Below the pieces are notes generated by a model that did no database searches, was not told where the DNA came from, and saw only the letters and a program-made list of their open reading frames with translations. From the NCBI GenBank assembly GCA_017398125.1, contig JAFQHE010000034.1:1-44369 (forward strand): a stretch of 44,369 nucleotides of DNA, written 5' to 3'. The translations under genes and the position numbers were made by a program. Shown in pieces: positions 39,617 through 44,369 of the stretch. How positions within the stretch are numbered: the first letter of the stretch is position 1; each line of letters begins with the position of its first letter. The stretch is from Bacteroidales bacterium (GTDB lineage Bacteria; Bacteroidota; Bacteroidia; Bacteroidales; UBA932).

Positions 39617-40744
39617 CTATTGGTTTTCCAATTCAGTAAATGCGGTAATGAACTGGTCTGCAATCTCTTTTGTGATGCAAAGCGGTGGCAGCAGACGTAT
39701 GACATTTGCACCTGCACCTCCTGTAAAGATGTGTTTCTCAAACAGCAGGCGGTTTCTAAGTGTTGTGAAGCCTTCGTTCAGCTCAATTCCTATCATAAGC
39801 CCCTTGCCTCTGAGCTCCTTGATAGCCTTATGCCCCTTGAGCTGGTCCATAAGGTATTGGCCGACAATTGCTGCATTCTCTATAAGATTCTCTTCCTTCA
39901 TCACTTTAAGGACAGCGATTGCTGCTGTGCAGGCGAGATGGTTTCCACCGAATGTGGTACCCAACATACCATAAGATGCCTCTATTTTAGGAGATATTAT
40001 TACTCCCGACAATGGAAATCCGTTTCCAATACCTTTCGCAACAGTTATAATATCTGCCTTAACCCCGCTATACTGATGTGCGAAGAATTTGCCGGTACGG
40101 CCATATCCCGACTGGATCTCATCAAGGATAAGTAAAGTTCCGGTTTCATCACATATCTTCCTCAAAGAGTTGAGGTAGTTGCTGTCGGGAACAAAAATGC
40201 CTGCAACACCCTGGATACCTTCAATAATAAGTGCGGCATATTCTCTCTTCTCCAACTCCATGCGGGCTGCTTCAATATCATTTAGCGGAACAAATGTAAC
40301 ATTGTTGTTCTTGTTGAACTCAGCCTGAATCTTTGGATTGTCTGTAGCCTCCACAGCGCCAGATGTCCTGCCGTGAAAAGCTTTTTTTATGGCAAGGATT
40401 TTCTTCCTTCCTGTATTGAAAGAGGCAACCTTAAAGGCATTTTCATTTGCTTCTGCTCCGGAATTGCATAGGAACAGATTGTAGTCAGGATAGCCGCACA
40501 TCTCTCCAAGCTCCTCTGCTAACCTCTTCTGAAGTCCATTCTGGACTGCATTTGAGTAGAAACCCAAATTGTCAACCTGCTCCTTGAGCATTTTGTTATA
40601 TGTAGGATGGCAGTGTCCAATGCTGATTACAGCATGACCGCCATACAGATCAAGATACTCATTTCCCTCTTTATCCCATATATGGCATCCCTGACCCTTT
40701 ACAGGCTCAATGTTCCATAGCGGATATACATCAAATAATTTCAT
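39617..40744 (-). CDS. argD: N-acylornithine aminotransferase
   Basis: PLP enzyme converting N-acylglutamate semialdehyde to N-acylornithine with glutamate as donor. 375 residues. DLYGGHAVISIGHCHP is the typical N-terminal part, FLCNSGAEANENAFKVA binds phosphate, LLILDEIQSGYGRTGKFFA carries the PLP-ring Asp, and ITVAKGIGNGFPLSG holds the Schiff-base Lys. Acyl specificity is taken from the pathway context. It lies 42 bases after argC. Confidence 0.94.
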   Translation of the reverse strand: MKLFDVYPLWNIEPVKGQGCHIWDKEGNEYLDLYGGHAVISIGHCHPTYNKMLKEQVDNLGFYSNAVQNGLQKRLAEELGEMCGYPDYNLFLCNSGAEANENAFKVASFNTGRKKILAIKKAFHGRTSGAVEATDNPKIQAEFNKNNNVTFVPLNDIEAARMELEKREYAALIIEGIQGVAGIFVPDSNYLNSLRKICDETGTLLILDEIQSGYGRTGKFFAHQYSGVKADIITVAKGIGNGFPLSGVIISPKIEASYGMLGTTFGGNHLACTAAIAVLKVMKEENLIENAAIVGQYLMDQLKGHKAIKELRGKGLMIGIELNEGFTTLRNRLLFEKHIFTGGAGANVIRLLPPLCITKEIADQFITAFTELENQ

Positions 40745-40786
40745 GACAAACTCTTAATAAAACAAATACAAATTGTATCCGGACAA

Positions 40787-41785
40787 TTAAAATGCGCTCG
40801 GTTTCAATTTCAGTCCCATTGTCCGGTCAAGACCAAAAATCATATTCATATTCTCGACAGCCTGACCGCTTGCGCCTTTTACAAGATTGTCTATTATTGA
40901 AGAAATATGAATGTATCCATTATGTAACTCTATGTGCAGAAGTATTTTGTTGGTGTTTACAACCTCTTTAAGACTTATTCCTTTCTCTGAAACAAATACA
41001 AAAGGAGAATCCTTATAGTATTGGCTGTATAGCTCGACAGCATCTTCCAATGAACTCTTTACTGTTCCGTCCGCACTCTTGTATCCATCCCATTTTGTGT
41101 ACACACTGGCAAATATTCCTCTTGGAAAATCACCCCTTAATGGAACGAAATTAACTTGTGGGGCCTCTTTGCCCTGGAGTCTTGTCAATGTGCGTTTTAT
41201 CTCACCAAGGTGCTGGTGTGTAAAGAGTTTGTATATTGAAAGGTTATTGTCCCTGTAGCTGAAATGGGTGGTTTCACCAGGTTTTTTACCAGCTCCTGTA
41301 GAACCGGTAATGGCAGTTACATGAACTTCATCATTAAGGATACCGGCACTTGCCAATGGTACAATTGCTGTCTGTATTGCTGTTGCAAAGCATCCAGGGT
41401 TGGCAATATAATCCGCTTGAAGTATCTCTTCCTTGAATGTATCTGTAAGGCCGTACACAAAATGTTTTCCATTGTAGTCCGGATCAAGCCTGAAGTCATT
41501 TCCAAGATCTACAATCTTGCATTTGTCGGGAAGAGAGGTAGTGTCAAGAAATTCTCTTGAAAGTCCGTGACCGAGGCATAGAAAAACCACATCAGGATCG
41601 GTAGGCTTGTCAGTAAAGACAAGGTCAGTCTCTCCAATCAGATCCCTATGGACATCACACACCTTTTGTCCGACACTTGTGGTGCTAAGTACAGACTCAA
41701 TCTCAACCATTGGGTGGTTGAGCAGTATCCTGATCAGCTCTCCTGCTGTATATCCGGTAGCTCCGGCAATTGCAGCTTTTATCAT
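40787..41785 (-). CDS. argC: N-acyl-gamma-glutamyl-phosphate reductase
   Basis: NADPH-dependent reduction of N-acylglutamyl phosphate to the semialdehyde. MIKAAIAGATGYTAGELIRI is the Rossmann start; the active-site cysteine is in YIANPGCFATAIQTAIVPL. TGSTGAGKKPGETTHFSYR and FVPLRGDFPRGIF are conserved in the family. 332 residues. It follows argG by 28 bases. Confidence 0.95.
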   Translation of the reverse strand: MIKAAIAGATGYTAGELIRILLNHPMVEIESVLSTTSVGQKVCDVHRDLIGETDLVFTDKPTDPDVVFLCLGHGLSREFLDTTSLPDKCKIVDLGNDFRLDPDYNGKHFVYGLTDTFKEEILQADYIANPGCFATAIQTAIVPLASAGILNDEVHVTAITGSTGAGKKPGETTHFSYRDNNLSIYKLFTHQHLGEIKRTLTRLQGKEAPQVNFVPLRGDFPRGIFASVYTKWDGYKSADGTVKSSLEDAVELYSQYYKDSPFVFVSEKGISLKEVVNTNKILLHIELHNGYIHISSIIDNLVKGASGQAVENMNMIFGLDRTMGLKLKPSAF

Positions 41786-41813
41786 TATATTCTCCTTTTT
41801 CAGACTTTAGAAT

Positions 41814-43013
41814 TTATTCAACACTCTTCTCCTCATGCAATGAGTAGTAGATTTTCAATGGATTTGCAAGCACTTTTGTAAATCCGACAACATCCCTGCC
41901 GGTATATGATTTGTTAATCTCTCCGTATTCACCGAATTTTGAACTCATCATATCATATTTGCTCTTGCAACCAAGTACAAAGAAGTTATAAGGTCTTAGA
42001 AGAATGTCAACTGTTCCGCAAACGCTCTCCTGTGTGCTGTCCATAAAGGCCTCCATGTCTCTCATAATTGGTTCAAGATACTGTGCTTCATGCATCAGCT
42101 GACCATAGAAATTGCCAATCTGGTCTTTCCAGTTAAGCTGGTTCTTTGTAAGTACATGTTTCTCCAACAAGTGGTGTGCCTTTACTATAATAAGAGGTGC
42201 AGCAGCCTCAAATCCTACACGACCCTTGATTCCAATGATGGTATCTCCAATGTGTATATCTCTTCCCACACCATACTGGTTGGCAATATCTGCCAACTCC
42301 CTTATCAACTGTACAGGTGACATTTTTTTACCATTAAGGGCAACAGGCTCGCCTTTTTCAAACTCAATTGAAACCTTCTCTTCTCCACTTTTCTCTGCAT
42401 GGTGAATATAAGCCTCTTCTGGAAGGTATCCATCTGATGAAAGTGTTTCAACACCTCCAATACTTGTACCCCAGATTCCCTGGTTAATGGAGTATTTTGA
42501 TTTCTCCCAGCTGAAGTTGAAACCATGTTTTACAAGGTAATCTATCTCCTCCTTGCGGCTCAATGCAAGTTCGCGGATAGGTGCAAGAATCTCTACCTCT
42601 GGAGCCAGAACCTCAAATACAAGGTCAAAACGTACCTGGTCATTGCCCGCACCTGTACTTCCGTGTGCAACATAATCTGCACCAAGTTTCTTTACATGTT
42701 TCAACACCTCCAAAGCCTGGAATACTCTCTCAGAACTTACTGATAGCGGATATGTTGCATTTTTTAGGATATTTCCAAAGATAAGATATTTGATTCCCTT
42801 GTTGTAATATGTCTCAACCGCATCAATGTTAGTGTGTGATGCAGCGCCCAAGTGAAGGGCTCTCTCCTCAATCCTTTTGGCCTCTTCCTCAGTAAAACCA
42901 CCTGTGTTTACCATAACGGTATGAACTTCAAGACCTTTTTCATTCTTTAGATAGGGAACGCAGAAAGAGGTGTCCAAACCTCCACTGAATGCTAGAACAA
43001 CTTTTTGTTTCAT
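41814..43013 (-). CDS. argG: Argininosuccinate synthase
   Basis: Joins citrulline and aspartate with ATP. The PP-loop is VVLAFSGGLDTSFCVPYL at the N-terminus. YVAHGSTGAGNDQVRFDL and WGTSIGGVETLSSDGYLPEE are typical. 399 residues, normal. The gene follows the GNAT gene by 58 bases; the two precede the acyl-intermediate genes, an order recalled for Bacteroides arginine clusters. Confidence 0.95.
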   Translation of the reverse strand: MKQKVVLAFSGGLDTSFCVPYLKNEKGLEVHTVMVNTGGFTEEEAKRIEERALHLGAASHTNIDAVETYYNKGIKYLIFGNILKNATYPLSVSSERVFQALEVLKHVKKLGADYVAHGSTGAGNDQVRFDLVFEVLAPEVEILAPIRELALSRKEEIDYLVKHGFNFSWEKSKYSINQGIWGTSIGGVETLSSDGYLPEEAYIHHAEKSGEEKVSIEFEKGEPVALNGKKMSPVQLIRELADIANQYGVGRDIHIGDTIIGIKGRVGFEAAAPLIIVKAHHLLEKHVLTKNQLNWKDQIGNFYGQLMHEAQYLEPIMRDMEAFMDSTQESVCGTVDILLRPYNFFVLGCKSKYDMMSSKFGEYGEINKSYTGRDVVGFTKVLANPLKIYYSLHEEKSVE

Positions 43014-43071
43014 GATATATAATTTTTAAACTATTTTCGGTTATGTTGTATTTTCTTATTCTCGATGACTT

Positions 43072-43791
43072 CTATTTTTCATCCTCTTGCCTGTTGCCTT
43101 TGCTGTGCAAGCTCTTGTTTATTGTCTTGAACGGATATGCCACACCTTTACCGACCAAAGAGAGGATATTGGGAAAATGATGTCCTTTATTTTTCTCTGA
43201 ATCTTGGGATATTCCGTTTTTTTCAGATGCCTCAAGCTCCTTCAATCTCTCCTTATTCTCTTTTGTCGGGTCATATAAAAGGGCTGTACAAAGGCACATT
43301 TTATAATTGTTCCTTTGCAGAATGTCAAAATTTCTGCAACCTTCACACCCTTTCCAGAACTCTTCATCTGTAGTAAGTTCAGAGAATGGCACAGGTCTGT
43401 ATCCAAGATCTGAATTAATCTTCATGACAGCAAGACCGGTAGTTATGCTGAAAATTTTTGCAAATGGGAACATTGTTCTTGACAATTCAAAAATTTTCTT
43501 CTTGATAGCTCTTGCCAAACCTGTTTTTCTGAACTGATGTGCTATAATAAGACCTGAATTTGCAACAAATTTGGTGTGGCTCCAGGTTTCAATATACGCA
43601 TATCCTGCAAATGTACCATCTTCTGCAAGTGCAATTACAGCCTTGCCGTCTCTCATCTTCTCTTTTACATACTCCGGGCTACGTTTGGCAATACCTGTAC
43701 CACGCTCCTGGGCAGAAATATACACGAGCTCGCAAATCTCCTCAGCATATTTTACGTGGGACTCATCTGCCACATAAATATTGACTTTCAT
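43072..43791 (-). CDS. GNAT acyltransferase, candidate N-acylglutamate synthase
   Basis: First gene of the arginine operon. The GNAT core runs from about residue 40 to 125: GKAVIALAEDGTFAGYAYIE, then the acyl-CoA region LIIAHQFRKTGLARAIKKKIFEL. Next come conserved cysteines (CEGCRNFD, then MCLCTALLYDP) and a charged tail of about 65 residues with no clear fold. No argJ or classical argA is in the operon. In Bacteroides thetaiotaomicron, fitness data reported a GNAT gene at this position as the missing N-acylglutamate synthase; this protein fits that role. Succinyl- or acetyl-CoA use cannot be told from sequence. Confidence 0.8.
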   Translation of the reverse strand: MKVNIYVADESHVKYAEEICELVYISAQERGTGIAKRSPEYVKEKMRDGKAVIALAEDGTFAGYAYIETWSHTKFVANSGLIIAHQFRKTGLARAIKKKIFELSRTMFPFAKIFSITTGLAVMKINSDLGYRPVPFSELTTDEEFWKGCEGCRNFDILQRNNYKMCLCTALLYDPTKENKERLKELEASEKNGISQDSEKNKGHHFPNILSLVGKGVAYPFKTINKSLHSKGNRQEDEK

Positions 43792-43842
43792 CCTGATAAT
43801 TAATTAAATGGTTACAAAAAAAGGAAAACTCCAATTAAAATT

Positions 43843-43876
43843 GTCCAGACATAAAAATCTTGTGCACCATCTGGAC
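43843..43876 (-). promoter_or_regulatory. Leader hairpin 3 of the arginine operon
   Basis: GTCCAGA (43876-43870) pairs with TCTGGAC (43849-43843) around a 20-base loop. Downstream is AATTTTAATT, only a weak U-rich tail, and a run of seven T follows at about 43822-43816. It might be the terminator or sequestering hairpin of an attenuator, but it is not a textbook terminator. Confidence 0.35.
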
Positions 43877-43913
43877 CAAGGCATAATGATTATGGAAAAT
43901 CTTAAGAATTGCC

Positions 43914-44000
43914 TTATCGTCGGACTGAAACAACCACGCCGCATTGGCGTCGGACACGCCAATGACTATTTGACTGATATATGTGATTGCCTTTTTTCAT
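43914..44000 (-). CDS. Arginine-rich leader peptide of the arginine operon
   Basis: A 28-codon frame from ATG 44000-43998 to TAA 43916-43914, eight bases after a -7 promoter box and about 120 bases before the first biosynthetic gene. Its second half reads WRVRRQCGVVVSVRR then stop: five Arg (CGT, CGA, CGC, CGA, CGA) in the last 14 residues, two directly before the stop. The Arg codons lie inside alternative hairpins. This is the expected layout of a leader peptide that senses charged arginyl-tRNA by ribosome stalling. I do not know of a described arginine leader of this kind in Bacteroidetes. The frame could be chance; codon conservation across relatives would settle it. Confidence 0.5.
   Translation of the reverse strand: MKKGNHIYQSNSHWRVRRQCGVVVSVRR
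43936..43964 (-). promoter_or_regulatory. Mutually exclusive hairpins in the arginine leader
   Basis: Leftward, CATTGGCGT (43964-43956), loop GTCCG, ACGCCAATG (43950-43942) is a perfect nine-pair hairpin. The same ACGCC can instead pair with the next GGCGT (about 43940-43936) across AATGC. Segments 1:2 and 2:3 thus compete, and both overlap the Arg codons of the leader peptide. Confidence 0.55.
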
Positions 44001-44008
44001 ATTCCGCG

Positions 44009-44043
44009 CAAAGGTAAGATTTTTATTAAAAATAACCAACAAA
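44009..44043 (-). promoter_or_regulatory. Promoter of the arginine operon
   Basis: Read leftward, TACCTTTG (44016-44009) is an exact -7 match. A TTTG is present at 44043-44040 with 23 bases between, two longer than usual; a GTTG at spacing 20 is an alternative -33. The predicted start is about 44002-44005, right before the leader ATG. Confidence 0.6.
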
Positions 44044-44369
44044 ATAGCCCCAAAATCAAACTTTATACAAAAGACCTGATCAAAATACTCTTCCCTTATT
44101 ATATATAGGTATACTTGTATATATACTTTGACTTATATTTATCCCGACAGAATCTTTCCATTTTTACATCTTGTATGAGTATCCCTATTTTAAGTTGTTT
44201 GTTCATTTACCAACCAGCTGCAATTTTGCATTTTCCTCTTTTGGATATAACAGCATTTATTTGATTTCATGAGCCTGGCAGTGGAATTCTATTATCCCAG
44301 ATATGCCTTCAATTTATTTTGAAAAAAGTTTACAAAAAGTTACAGATTGTAATGTTTCTGTAATTTCCT
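44044..44369. other. AT-rich intergenic end of the window
   Basis: No gene found on either strand. It contains one TGTCGGGA octamer (44142-44149, leftward), an AT palindromic patch around 44100-44125 and a small inverted repeat ACAGA/TCTGT near 44343-44362. No argR or other regulator gene is visible here. Confidence 0.6.

Noticed and set aside
39518-40135. 205-codon frame antisense to argD/argF'
   Set aside because: Spans two conserved genes on the other strand.
43808-44017. 69-codon rightward frame over the arginine leader
   Set aside because: Antisense to the promoter and leader; no promoter or family support.
1-44369. CRISPR arrays, insertion sequences, phage or plasmid genes
   Set aside because: No regularly spaced repeats, transposase, integrase or phage structural gene was found.

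Overview
The window looks like chromosomal DNA from a member of the Bacteroidetes, most likely order Bacteroidales. The evidence is a SusC/SusD pair with its own ECF sigma factor and FecR-type anti-sigma factor, repeated promoter -7 boxes of the form TAnnTTTG, an arginine pathway with the Bacteroides-type N-succinylornithine carbamoyltransferase, a tmRNA tag ending YALAA, and a 30-codon AURKAIP1/COX24-type gene next to HU. No species is claimed. Most of the window is housekeeping DNA, and the unusual material sits between the genes.

Layout. 1-2.6 kb: tail of an unidentified gene, then iorAB (indolepyruvate:ferredoxin oxidoreductase) ending in a strong terminator. 2.6-11.3 kb: ECF sigma factor, FecR anti-sigma, SusC, SusD and a secreted class-C-type serine hydrolase, all rightward, forming an outer-membrane uptake locus with cell-surface signalling. 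11.3-16.2 kb: an accessory-like stretch with a candidate 25-residue membrane microprotein, a TauE/SafE permease, a decayed DUF3784 copy, an outer-membrane protein, a structured non-coding stretch, an intact DUF3784 gene, an AAA/DUF4143 ATPase, a dense hairpin cluster and the tmRNA gene (leftward). 16.3-21.5 kb: yccF, ugd (UDP-glucose dehydrogenase), a LysE-type exporter, lnt (apolipoprotein N-acyltransferase) and an AraC regulator.

21.6-32.1 kb: a tightly packed leftward run lon-ung-META lipoprotein-coaD-double-thioredoxin protein-FAD/Fe-S dehydrogenase, closed by a perfect hairpin with a T-run. A BamA-like outer-membrane protein lies upstream. 32.2-35.2 kb, rightward: HU, the 30-residue basic ribosomal-type protein, RNase G/E and a TlpA-like thioredoxin.

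35.3-44.0 kb: a leftward eight-gene arginine operon (N-acylglutamate synthase candidate, argG, argC, argD, argF', argB, argE-like, argH). It holds every enzyme from glutamate to arginine except carbamoyl-phosphate synthesis. Residue 90 of the carbamoyltransferase is proline, pointing to succinylated intermediates. No argR is visible. The operon is instead preceded by a promoter, a 28-codon arginine-rich leader ORF ending in Arg-Arg-stop, and mutually exclusive hairpins, suggesting translation-coupled control.

Main observations for follow-up: the arginine leader, a strand-balanced octamer (TGTCGGGA, 24 copies against about 1.4 expected by chance), the microprotein with its own promoter box, the DUF3784 remnant, the hairpin cluster whose end can pair with the 3' end of pre-tmRNA, and promoter boxes so close to start codons that leaderless mRNAs are expected.
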